From assembly GCA_037974665.1 (NCBI GenBank), contig CM075768.1:8911501-8975500 (forward strand): DNA of 64,000 nt. Direction: 5' to 3'. The notes beneath the pieces were generated by a model. That model worked only from the letters and a program-made list of their open reading frames with translations, was not told the origin of the DNA and did not search any database. This document shows positions 1 to 10,150 of the stretch, piece after piece. How positions within the stretch are numbered: the stretch's first letter is position 1; every line of letters starts with the position of its first letter. The DNA is from Ehretia macrophylla (Eukaryota > Streptophyta > Magnoliopsida > Boraginales > Ehretiaceae). The translations under genes were made by a program, and so were the position numbers.

Positions 1-2
1 CA

Positions 3-395
3 GAACCAGTTGCAGTCCGTGCTGAAGATGACACAAAAAAGGTCACACCTCCAGATCCTCAGCTTGTCAAAGAATGGAGGAGACGAAATGCTGATGCACT
101 TTGTGCAATTGTCACAAGTGTTCAAGATTCTGTCCTCACTCTTATTCAACACACAACCAAGGCATCTGAAGCTTGGAACATACTGAAAAATTAGTATGAA
201 ACAAGGAACCAGACTCGCATTCAGAACTTGGAGAATTAGTTAGCTGCTGAGAGATTAAGTGAAGATGAAGCAGTTGAGTCATTTATCAGTAGGATGAAAA
301 ACCTACGTGATCAAATGGCTGCAGTTGGTATTGCCAAATCAACCGAGGAACTAGCTCGAAGGTGCATTAGAGTGTTGCCTCCAAATTTGACGGTC
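3..395 (+). pseudogene. copia gag fragment, two stops and a frameshift
   Basis: Frame 3 from base 3 reads as a copia Gag (UBN2/Retrotran_gag-like): it has the runs LVKEWRRRNADALCAI, EAWNIL, and SFISRMKNLRDQM. In-frame TAG codons occur at about 192-194 and 237-239. At about 385-390 the reading moves to the next frame, consistent with loss of one T in a T-run (AAATTTGACGG where AAATTTTGACGG would keep the frame). The reading then continues in the frame of the 398-2293 ORF. The true start codon is left of the window. Confidence 0.8.
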
Positions 396-397
396 TT

Positions 398-2293
398 GTG
401 ACAGCACTCAATACACAAGTTCGCATTCCTCCTTTGACGTTTGAAGAATTCACTGCCATGTTGATGGAGGAGGAGATGAGGCTGAGGAGCAGAGAAAATC
501 AACTTGACTCTGCCTTTACAGCCAAGGCGAGGAGTAACCAAGAAGAAAAGAAGAAAGCAAAGAAGAAGACGTTCTCTGGATCGTGCTACTACTGCAATAA
601 GAAAGGTCATGCTGTCAAAGATTGCAGGAAACGAATCCATGACGAGAAGAACGGAACTTTAAAACCAAATTGGAGAAATAAAGAATCTGCCAATACGGCT
701 GAAACGGAAGTGCATCTGTTTACTGTAACAGATGTATCGGAGGAAACGTGTACTAGCGCACATGTACATCAAACAAGTGCATGGGTGTTAGATAGTGGAG
801 CTTCCCGACACATGACCAACAAGAAGGAGTTATATGACTCCATAAAACCTCTACAAGAACCAATGAATGTTGTCGTCGGGAATAATGCGAGGTGTCCCGT
901 TGAGGGCACTGGAACCATCTCGCTCGTGTCTCAAGATGGAGGAAGCAAGAAGCTGTCCAACGTACTCTTTGTACCCCAGATCACCAGAAATTTGCTATCT
1001 GTAGCTGCTATTACAGATAATGATCTAGAAGTGCGGTTCAAGAAGACGGAAGCTTTGATTCTTGACAAGGATCAAAATATCGTAAGTAAAGGTATTCGCA
1101 AAAATAATCTTTACGAAATCAGCTCTCTTTCTGCTGTCGTGGATGCCAAAACAAGTCAACTTTGGCATGAAAGGTTCGGGCACATTTCCTATCCTGTGTT
1201 AAAGGAAATGCAAAAGAAGAAGATGGTGGCCGACTTGCCTTCAATTGAAGAAATTGAAGGACCATGTGAAGCTTGTATGTTGGGCAAGCAACATAGACAG
1301 TCATTTTCCAAAGAGAGTCATAACCGATCAAAGGCTCCTCTAGAGTTGGTACATGCTGACCTCTGCGGAAAAATAACTACGACGGCGTTGGGAGGATCTT
1401 CCTACTTTATGCTGTTAGTCGACGATTATAATAGGAAGATGTGGGTGTACTTCCTTCGGGACAAGACTGATGCTCTTGAAAAGTTTAAAGTGTGGCACAA
1501 ACTTATGACAAATGAGAACACAACTCAGTTGAAGAAACTTCATACCAATCGTGGGGGGGAATTCTGTTCTACAGAGTTCACCAACTACTGCAACAAGCTT
1601 GGGATTAAGCGCCAATTGACTGCTCCATACACACCACAACAAAATGGAGTTGTGGAACGAAGAAATCGAACAATTGTAGAAATGGCTCGATGCATGTTGA
1701 AAGGTACTGGCCTACCTGACATATTCTGGGCTGAAGCAGTCAACACAGCGGTATACATCCTCAATCGGTGCTCAACCAGGAAACTCAACGATAAGACTCC
1801 TAATGAGGCTTATTATGGTACGAAACCTTCTGTGTCTCATTTAAGAAAATTTGGGTGTGAATGTTTTGTACACATTCCAAATGAAAATCGAAAGAAATTG
1901 GATGACAAGAGCAAGAAGGGCATTTTCTTGGGATATAGTGAAGAGTCTAAAGCATACAGACTCTATGATGTAGAGGCCAAGAAGGTGATCATAAGCCGAG
2001 ATGTGGTGTTTAATGAGCGACCACACTCAATAGAGGATAGCGGTCCTGCCATTTCGTCATCAACCGATGAAGTAATCCACCAAGTGCCTGAACAACGACC
2101 GTTGAACAATGAAGAAGTCTCTAATGATGAGGAGACTGAAGACCAACCTATTGTACCCACAAGGAAGCCACAACCGAAGTGGTTCCAACAGCTCTTTGAT
2201 GGAAGAAATCCAGGAATTACTGATGATAGTCCACGTCCTGATGGACTAAGACGATCAAAGAGAATAGAGGAGCAAGATCAGGACAACAACTAG
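398..2293 (+). pseudogene. copia gag C-terminus, protease and integrase
   Basis: This is an open stretch of 631 codons that opens at a GTG and is really the continuation of gag, so no genuine start is claimed. In order it carries a CCHC zinc knuckle (CYYCNKKGHAVKDC, about residues 63-76), an aspartic protease site (VLDSGASRHMT, about 130-140), the GAG-pre-integrase HHCC finger (H...H...CEAC), and an integrase core with HADLC, the HTNRGGEF segment and NGVVERRNRT. In copia integrases the HTN position normally has the second catalytic Asp (TDRGGEF or SDNGGEF). Here codon AAT gives Asn, one G-to-A change from GAT, so the integrase is predicted inactive. It ends in TAG just before RT, and the frame shifts there. 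Confidence 0.9.
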
Positions 2294-2298
2294 TAAAC

Positions 2299-3858
2299 AT
2301 GGCTTTGATGACCCAAATCATCAAGACGGTAAAAGAACCGGTAACTGTGGAGGAAGCCATGTCAGATCCAAATTGGAGAGCAGCTATGCAAGCCGAGTAT
2401 GATAGTATCATGAAAAATGATACTTGGGAGGTCGTTGAAAAGCCACCGAATAGAAAAATTATCGGCACCAAATGGACCTGGAAAGTGAAGTACAAGGCAG
2501 ATGGAAGTCTTGAAAAATACAAGGCACGCCTTGTAGCACAAGGATTTTCGCAAGTCGAAGGTTTCGATGTATATGAAACCTTTGCTCCAACAGCAAAAAT
2601 GTCAACAATCAGGCTAGTTGTTGCAGCTGCCGCGCATTATGAATGGATTGTACATCAAATGGATGTCAAGTCAGCTTTTCTTAATGGGCAACTTGAAAAA
2701 GAAGTCTACGTTGCACAACCCCCTGGCTTCCAAATACCAGGTGAAGAAGAAAAAGTCTGCAAATTGAAAAAGGCTTTATATGGGTTAAAGCAAGCACCAC
2801 GAGCTTGGTACAAACGTATAGACTCTTTCTTCTTGCAACATGGTTTCTGTAGAAGCAAATCAGAGGCCAACTTGTATGTTCTAAGTGAACAAGGAAAGAA
2901 GGTAATTGTAGTCCTATATGTGGATGATCTTGTAATCACTGGTGACCATGAAGATAATATTCGGAAGACGCAAGAATGGTTGAGCCAAGAATTTGAAATG
3001 ACAAATCTTGGTATTCTTCATTATTGCTTGGGAATCGAGGTATGGCAAAAACCTCATACGATCTTCATCTCGCAGCAACGATATGTTCGTGAGCTTCTGA
3101 CTGCATTTGGTATGTCCGAGTGCAAACCAGTTGTCACCCCGATGGAAGTGAATACAAAGTTATCAATTGACGATCCTTCAGAACAAGTTGATAACAAGCT
3201 CTACAGAAGGTTGGTGGGAAGTTTAATCTTCCTTTGTAACACAAGACCTGATATTAGTTATGCTGTGGGAGTTCTCAGTCGGTTTTCAAATAAACCGAAA
3301 CAAAGTCACTGGCAAGTAGGGATGCGGATCCTCAAATATCTCAAAAGCACGTTGGAGTATGGGATATCATACAAGTCTGGAGATACTTTATCTGGGTACT
3401 ATGACTTAGACTGGGCTGGTGATATTGACTCAAGAAAATCTGTTACAGGTTACGTATTCACATTCGGTGGTGGAGTCATCTCATGGGCTAGTAAGAAGCA
3501 ACCCACCGTTGCACTTTCATCAACGGAGGCAGAATACAAGGCTGCTTGTGTAGCATCCTGTGAAGCTGTTTGGCTACGACGCATCATGACTGATATTGGC
3601 ATTCCAATAGAGGAAGCAACAATGTTGAAATGTGACAGTCAGAGTTGTATAGCCATGTCAAAGAATCCAGTATTTCATGCTAGAACAAAACACATAGAGA
3701 TTCAGTATCACTATGTGAGGGAACTAATTGAGGAAGGTGAAATCTACATGGAGTACTGCCCTACAGAAGATAATTGTGCAGATATCTTCACTAAAGCGTT
3801 AGGGAGCATCCAATTGAGCAAGCATCTTCAAACATTGGGTGTTGGCCCAATAGCTTAG
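2299..3858 (+). pseudogene. copia reverse transcriptase and RNase H
   Basis: This open frame of 519 codons is one base out of frame with the integrase ORF. It starts in the linker (MALMTQI) and carries the full copia RT: WKVKYKADGSLEKYKARLVA, MDVKSAFLNG, ALYGLKQAPRAWY and the catalytic YVDDLV at about residues 215-220. RNase H follows with DLDWAGD, SSTEAEY and KCDSQS, then ADIFTKAL at the end. No internal stop was seen, so RT and RH look intact. In the family it is made as part of one Gag-Pol polyprotein. Here the frameshift near 2285-2295 would uncouple it, so I call it a pseudogene even though the domain itself is well preserved. Confidence 0.9.
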
Positions 3859-3886
3859 TCAATATGAGGTGAAAATTGAGGAGGGG

Positions 3887-4495
3887 TGTTGATATATGTC
3901 AACATCCACTTCTTCATAATAAGTATCGTTAATTATATGGTAGCATAAATTAATGATTCCGACTTAAACGTCGATGAGGTCAAAAGAGATCGCGATGGCT
4001 ACAAGAAAGAAGTTCGGAAATTTGGAATTACCTAAGATGACGTCGGGATGATACAATGTTAAAGTTAGCCAACTTGACCAAAGGAAACTTCCTAGAAGTT
4101 GACTTGGATGCTAGCCACCCATGTGGTTAATTGTAGCCACCCATGTGATAAATATGGGTGGCTAATACTTTGAAGATGGTTGGTAAAGCCAACCAAGATT
4201 GAAATGTTTGATAGGAAAGTCTCCTGTGGCAGGCTAACTGAATTCTATAAATAAGCATGTATTAGTTCATCATTTTCATCCACAACACAACTCCAAACAC
4301 AATCCTAAGTTAGTCTTTCTTTCTTGTATTCTTCTTGTAAGTCCAGAAGCCATTGAAGCTCTAATCTTGAGAGCGCACGGTGGGACAATTATCTTGTAAG
4401 TGTTATATTGAATTGTTATAACTAGTAATGTTGTCTTTCTACTTGATTGTTGTTAAGACGTTTCTGAAAAATTGGTTATATTCTTACAATCAACA
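3887..4495 (+). repeat. 3' LTR of the copia element (609 bp)
   Basis: It begins directly after the polypurine tract with TGTTGAT and ends ATCAACA, giving a perfect 7-bp terminal inverted repeat of the TG...CA type. Its length suits Tork-type copia LTRs. The 5' LTR is outside the window, so age and target duplication cannot be judged; the first five bases after the LTR are caact. Confidence 0.85.
4112..4255 (+). promoter_or_regulatory. LTR U3 enhancer-like repeats and TATA box
   Basis: TAGCCACCCATGTG occurs twice as a direct repeat (4112-4125 and 4134-4147, 22 bp apart), and the inverted form TGGGTGGCTA follows at 4155-4164. A TATA-like CTATAAATAAG lies at 4245-4255. In Tnt1/Tto1-type copia LTRs, short repeats in U3 upstream of a TATA box are stress-response enhancers. 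The role here is inferred by analogy. Confidence 0.55.
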
Positions 4496-4838
4496 CAACT
4501 GTCTTCAATACTAGAAACATTCGCACAGTCTGACAGTCGTGACACCGGTTGTGATCAACACGACCGCCATCAGTGCTGGTGCTTGCGATGCATAGAAGTC
4601 AGAACTACTAGTCGTGATCAACACTACTGCATGCCGATAGCCTACGTGACCGCCCTATCACGATTTCAGGCTCTTTAAAAGCCTTTTTTCCCTCTTTTTA
4701 AAATCTCCAAATCCTCTCTCACGAAACCCTAGCCCCCAAAAACTCAATTTCTTTCTCTAAAATTCATCAAAACTCTTCAAATCTCTTTTATTAAACTCCT
4801 ACCCACTTGCTAACAAATCAAATCCTCAAGTTTTCTTC

Positions 4839-7212
4839 ATGGCTCTACCAAGGCAATCCATTCAAACTCCATCAAAGAGGAAGCATGTTGTAAGAGGACC
4901 TCAAACCCAATAGGCACATCCGAATGATGTTTCTACAATGGATATCATATGGGGAAAGTATTGCAAGGAGAACTTCCTACAAGGTACCATTGTTCATGAA
5001 CTTCTTGCTTTCCAAGGTTGGTTTCCATTAGTGAGTTTTAATATGCCTATTTTTCCTATAATGATTCGTGAGTTTTATGCAAATTTGAGTTTAAATTCGT
5101 GTTCTCTCAAAACTATTTACAGTCATATGGATGGAGTAGACATCCAATTTTCTTTTGATCATATTGGTGCTTGGTTGAATGTTCCTCTTGTCAATCCAAT
5201 ATCCTAAGAGGGGGGTTAAATCAGGATATAGGGGCAATATTACTACTTTTTCAGATATGAATAAAACGGGTGAATTCTTTGAAACAATTTAGCAAACACT
5301 ATGTATGACAAATATAAAGAGATAAGGAGAGAAGAGAGAAAGAGATGACGCCGTCGAGTTTATGGTGGTTCGCTAATCTAATCTATCACCTAAGGTCTTC
5401 CTCCCCTTAGAATTTCTACTAGCTCCACTAGTAGTGCTTCTTAATAAGTTGGTGAAGCACAAACCAACACTACAAGACCTCTTGACTCCACAAGAGTTTG
5501 TACAAGCCTCTACACTTCTTTGAAACAACAAGAATATAATAAATGATTAGTAAAATTAACTCTCTCTAAGAGTGAATAGATACAATTTAAAGCTCTTTTA
5601 AATGCTTAATGATTTGCAAGTTAAAGCTCAATAAATGTTTCACACAATGTGTTTCGATGATATGAAATATATAAAACAATTTCTTGTAGTTGAAAAAGGT
5701 GTTTGAAAATATATAGAAAAAGATGCCAACGGATAATAACAGCTATATTTTTCAAACTGATAGACCTAGCGGTCGTGTCATCCGGTCGTGTTAACACGAC
5801 CAGGTATCAAGTCCAGATTCATGATAAGAGCACAGCTATGACCATCCGGTTGTATCCACTGGTCGTGTTTAACACGACCGGGTATCAAGCCTAGAGAAGT
5901 TCGCACCCCACTGCCTTGTGAGGCGGTCGTGATAGCTGATCTTAATATCAAGACCAGGTCACTTAAAACTCTTTCCAAAGATTTTTTGACATATTTTGCA
6001 ATAAAACCTTTGAAAAACTGTGTTTTTAAAAGGATGTTTGTGACCCAAAACTTTGTTTAAGTTTTCCAAAAAGAACGAATTCAAAATATTTATGAGCTTT
6101 AGATACAAATCGATGGCAAACTACAAATGTAAGATCGCTACCCCATATGTCGCGACTTCTCTATCCTTATGACTCCATTTTATTTTTTGATAATCTTCAT
6201 TGGTGAGTCCTCTATGGAAGATGGCATTTGAATCATCTTGACTTGAATCTTTACACCTTGAAGCTTCTTAGATAATTGAGGATGCTTGAGCTTGATTACT
6301 TTCAAAGACTTGGAATTTGATCTTAGCTTATTGGATTTTGAAGTCATTGAAGATTATTCACATCTATGACTAATTAAGATCATATAAACTTTGTAAAAGC
6401 CATGATTAGTCAACATACATCATATTATTAAGATTTGGTTATCATCAAAATATGAGATCAAAGTCTTTAGGCTAACACCTCTTGAGGGGGTAAAAATTAA
6501 TGAATATGTATTATCTGATGAATTGGTTGGTAGTATTAAGGAAGAATGTTTGGATTATATTTGGAATAAGAGATGTCATCTAGGAGATAAGCTTCCTAAT
6601 CGGAATGGTCTTCTTGTTAATAAAGGATTGTTGCTCAATATCCTATTCTCGGTTGTTTTTCCCAAGAAGCTTCATGAAAATTATATTTCATGGTTCAATG
6701 TTTACCTGATGTATTTGATGGCTCAAAAACACAAGATAAAGTTTCCATATCTCATGATGCATCACATGATTCATAATGAAAAAATTTCTCTTTCTTATGG
6801 GTTAATGTTACTCCACATCTTTAATCGTCTTGGCATACCCACAAATGGTGTTACTCAAAGATTTCATCACACTTACTATATGAATGATGTTGGACTGAAG
6901 GCTATGGGTTTAGCAATCTATCAAAATGTCATCCTTGATTATGATGAATTTGTGCGGGTTGAGGAAGAAAAACGTCGACTTGAAGAAGGACTTGGTGATG
7001 ACACTACTATGGCTTAAGCGGTTCAAGCCTCTAAAGAACAACGAGTTGGGACAAGTGCTTCTTCTGGAGGATCTCAAGTAAGTCCTAGTAATATAGTTAT
7101 CGTGGAAAAACTAGAAAGACTAATAGTGATGGTTCAAGGCCTTGACACTCGTTTGGAGTCTGTGGAGAATGAAGTGAAAGAGATCAATTGAAAACTACCT
7201 CCCAATGCTTAA
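4839..7212 (+). pseudogene. putative plant transposon protein, split by a solo LTR
   Basis: The ATG at 4839 (MALPRQSIQTPSKRK) follows a CT-rich leader. The frame runs to 5188, is interrupted by the 1289-bp insertion at 5189-6477, and resumes at 6483 after one copy of the cctct duplication. Without the insertion the frame is kept (NVP-L-EGVKINEY). Remaining in-frame stops are TAG at 4911, TAA at 7015, TGA at 7189 and the terminal TAA at 7210; each of the first three is one C-to-T change from CAG, CAA or CGA. The product would be about 360 residues, ending in a coiled-coil-like region (EKLERLIVMVQGLDTRLESV). It resembles proteins labelled 'putative plant transposon protein' in plant genomes; that assignment is from memory and its biochemical function is unknown. 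Confidence 0.65.
5189..6477 (-). repeat. solo LTR in inverted orientation, TSD cctct
   Basis: It is a diverged inverted copy of the LTR at 7690-9113, for example the segment at 6201-6477 against 7690-7990. It starts TGTCAAT on the plus strand and ends GGCTAACA. The 5-bp flanks are cctct at 5184-5188 and cctct at 6478-6482, a perfect target-site duplication. It holds the 18-bp perfect palindrome GGTCGTGTTAACACGACC at 5784-5801 and a near copy at 5861-5879. Confidence 0.85.
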
Positions 7213-7689
7213 TTCACATGCTTCTTACTTCAACTTATCTTAGTTTTCATCCTTTATCTTGTTGTTTTTCTTTAATACAGGAAGGACTCGAAAATGTTGT
7301 TTTTGGATGCATGTTTGTTTTTATCTTAAATGCTGCCTATCCTTGCTTATCTTAAATGCTTGTTGGTTTTTCAATGCTTTTTGACTTATCCATGGATGTT
7401 TGATGGTGTTAAAGGGGAAAAAATTAATATGACTAGAGATAACATATATGCATATAGTGAGGGTATGCATATAGCGAGAGGGAACATATAGTGAGAGGGA
7501 GCATATGCAAGAAGGTTCAGTATGTACTTAATGGCTTTATCCTTGTTGAATTTAGTTTATTTGGTTGAGCATGTGCTAAATGGCTTTATCTTTGTAGAAT
7601 TAAGCTTATTTGTCTTTATCATATTATACTTTAAAGATGGAAATGTGGTTATATATGAAAGATTTTGTCATCATCAAAAAGGAGGAGAT
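7213..7689 (+). other. 3' untranslated segment of the pol-less element, short repeats and PPT
   Basis: No ORF is seen. Short direct repeats occur: ATATAGTGAGGG-like units around 7450-7505, and TAAATGGCTTTATC-type units near 7527 and 7577. The polypurine tract at 7676-7688 closes the segment. Confidence 0.5.
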
Positions 7690-9113
7690 TATTAGCCTAA
7701 AAGGCTTTGATCTCATATTTTGATGATAACTAAATCCTAATCAAATGATTTATGTTTACTAATCATGGCTTCTCCAAGGTTTATATGATCTTAATTAGTC
7801 ATAGATGGGAAGAATCTCCAATGTCTTAAAAAGCTAAGAAAATAGGATCAAGCTTCAAGACTTAGAAAGATGACAATGATCAAGCTCAAGCTCCTCAGTT
7901 GTCAATATCTAAAAAGCTTTAAGGTGTAAAGATTCAAGTCAATATGATTCAAATGCCATCTTTCACAAAGGACTTACCAATGAAAGTTATCAAAAATGAA
8001 ATGGAGTCATAAGGAATAAGATTAGGTAACATAAGGGGTAGCGGTTTTTCATTTGTTGTTTGGCTTTGAATTGATCTTAAAGCTCATAAAAATTTTACAA
8101 TGCTTTCTCCTTGGCAACCCACACTCCAAGAATCGGTCACAAAAGCTCTTTGAAAAACAACGTTTTCATCTTCTTAAAAATATAGTTTTCAAAGGTTTTA
8201 TGATATAGATTTCAAACAAATGGATTTGTTAAGCTTTTAAGTGACCCGGTCTTGATCCCAGTCTTGATCATCAAAGCCGCCATCAAGACCGCCCCTGGGC
8301 AGTGAGCAGTTCGTTTTTACGGACTTGTACCCGGTCATGTTCTAACACGATCGAAGAACATGACCGCCCCTTGGACAGTAGTTGGGTCATTTTCTACGGT
8401 CTTGATACTGGTTGCATTAAACAACATCGGTAACCCGACCGGTGACCTGACAAGTTTGAAAAATATGACCTTTACTAGCCATTGACAAGCTTTCTATATA
8501 TTTTCAACTTCCCCATTTGGCCAAATTACCTCTTCCAACTACAAGCAATTGTTCCAAAGCTTTTAGATCATCAAAAAGACATTGTTTACACAAATCATTG
8601 AGCTTTAACTTGCAAATCATTTAGCATTTAAGAAAGCTTTAAATTGTATTCATTTGCTCTTAAAGAGAGATATTGTACTCAAAATTTATTTCATTCTTAT
8701 TGTGAGATAAACACTCTAGTTCTATAGCTTTGAGAGATTCATTGTATAGAGAGAGTGAGAAATCTTCTTTGTGGATTCAAAGAAGTGAAGAGGCGTGTAC
8801 TACTCTTGTGGGCTCAAGAGGATTTGTATTGTTGGTTTTTTGCTTCACCAACTTTTGAAGAAGCAATACTAGTGGAGCTAGTAGAAATCCTCAGGGGAGG
8901 TAACATTAGGTGGTGGATGTAGATTAACGAACCACCATAAATCATTGTGTTCGTCTTCTATCCCTTTTACTTCCTTTGTTTTCATTTTCTGTTCACTCTA
9001 CGTGTTTGATAATTTTCTTGGTTGAATTGCAATAGTTTATATTGAATTTTTAATTGGTAGTTATTAGTTAAATAGTTAATTCACCCCTCCTCTTAAGTAT
9101 ATTTACCCTAACA
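7690..9113 (+). repeat. 3' LTR of the pol-less element (about 1424 bp)
   Basis: It directly follows the polypurine tract. Its first bases are TATTAGCC where the family copy has TGTTAGCC (TG to TA change), and it ends CCTAACA. GC-rich inverted motifs (accgcccctgggcagtg, aacatgaccgcccctt) lie at 8275-8460, followed by a TTTCTATATATTTTC TATA-like box near 8489. The five bases after it are ttatt. Confidence 0.75.
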
Positions 9114-10150
9114 TTATTTTTGGTAGATTAGGTCTTTTGATAAATATTTAACCCAACCCAATTAATTTATTTCTAACATAGAGAGGTCTAGGAAACATAT
9201 ATTACTGGTAGGCTCCTAAAAATATTAGAAGTAGTGTATTATTATGTCCAAATGGGGAACATATTATGCAACACTATAGTGTTCGTGAGGAAATTAGAGA
9301 AATCTTGAAGTTTAGATTTAATTGTCTAAGAGGTAAGTGGTTTAGTCTTACATTCAAAATTTTTGTATTTTTTATTCTATTATGATTATGATTTATAGCA
9401 TTATCGAAATTTAGTTGGTTTTAGAAATTTATTATTCATGCTCGAAGTTTTGGCATATTTCATGTATAGCATGTTCAGGGAGAATTTTCAAGAAAAGATA
9501 TAGCTTTCTATTTGATTGTGATTTGAATGAGACACTTCGTATTTATCATAAATTGTTACCAAAGTATTGATCCTCCTCCATTAGAATTTAGAGCCGAGTA
9601 CCTAAGACGTAGGTATTTTGAAAGATTAACCTGGCCAACAAAATATTTCAATGGTGACAGAGTAATTTTTGAAAAAAGTAAAAACAAGAGGTCAAGAAGT
9701 GAAAGTTCAATAAGGCAATAGAGAAAGGAATAAATTAACAGAACCTTGTGGCGTTTTTGGCCTCATCCCTTACCGGTAACTCCTTAATTTGTTTACTCCC
9801 TTTTGCACTGACTTCAACTCTCCACTAGCCAGTTTGACTTGCTAATTGTCCGCTTATATTCAAGGATCTTGAGTCTGAGTCATGGATTTTCAACAGAGAT
9901 TCCTATTGGTCTTATGATAAGCTTTGCATTTCTTCAGTATTGTTTTGGGACAATGATGAGACACTTGGAGAAAAACATAAGGAAAAAAAGAAAAAAGGAA
10001 AAAAAAGGATTTGAATAGTAACCCAAGAACAGTAACGCTGCCTATATTTTTTGATCTATTATAATTATGACATCTAGAATTTTTTAAATTAGTTGATTTT
10101 AGAATCATATTATGAACACGTCTTGTAAGTTTAATACGAAAGATTTAATA
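9114..10150. other. no recognisable gene; AT-rich intergenic DNA
   Basis: A 64-codon frame at 9527-9721 has a basic C-terminus (KSKNKRSRSESS), but I recognise no domain and there is no supporting context. The rest is AT-rich with homopolymer runs. Confidence 0.4.

Larger units (their letters stand above)
1..4495 (+). mobile_element. Ty1/copia LTR retrotransposon, 5' part outside window
   Basis: The order gag, zinc knuckle, protease, integrase, reverse transcriptase, RNase H, polypurine tract (gaggagggg at 3878-3886), 3' LTR is that of a plant Ty1/copia element on the plus strand. The 5' LTR, primer-binding site and start of gag lie left of the window. The coding region is damaged: two in-frame stops and a frameshift in gag, and a frameshift between integrase and RT. 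The element is therefore non-autonomous now. Protein style (DSGASRHMT protease, YVDD RT) resembles Tnt1/Tork-type elements, but the lineage is inferred from memory. It probably inserted into the leader of the element at 4496-9113, because that element's 5' LTR is missing. Confidence 0.95.
4496..9113 (+). mobile_element. pol-less LTR element carrying a 'putative plant transposon protein' ORF
   Basis: The 3' end is defined by a polypurine tract (aaaaaggaggaga, 7676-7688) followed by an LTR at 7690-9113. The internal region holds one broken ORF (4839-7212) and no RT, integrase or RNase H. The 5' LTR is not present; the copia element ending at 4495 abuts its leader. The leader (4520-4680) shares GGTCGTGATCAACACGACC-like motifs with its LTRs, followed by a TTTAAAA box near 4673 and a CT-rich tract before the ATG at 4839. 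It fits a non-autonomous large retrotransposon derivative mobilised in trans. Confidence 0.7.

Noticed and set aside
9527-9721. 64-codon frame with basic C-terminus
   Set aside because: No recognised domain, short, in repeat-rich DNA; cannot be supported as a gene.
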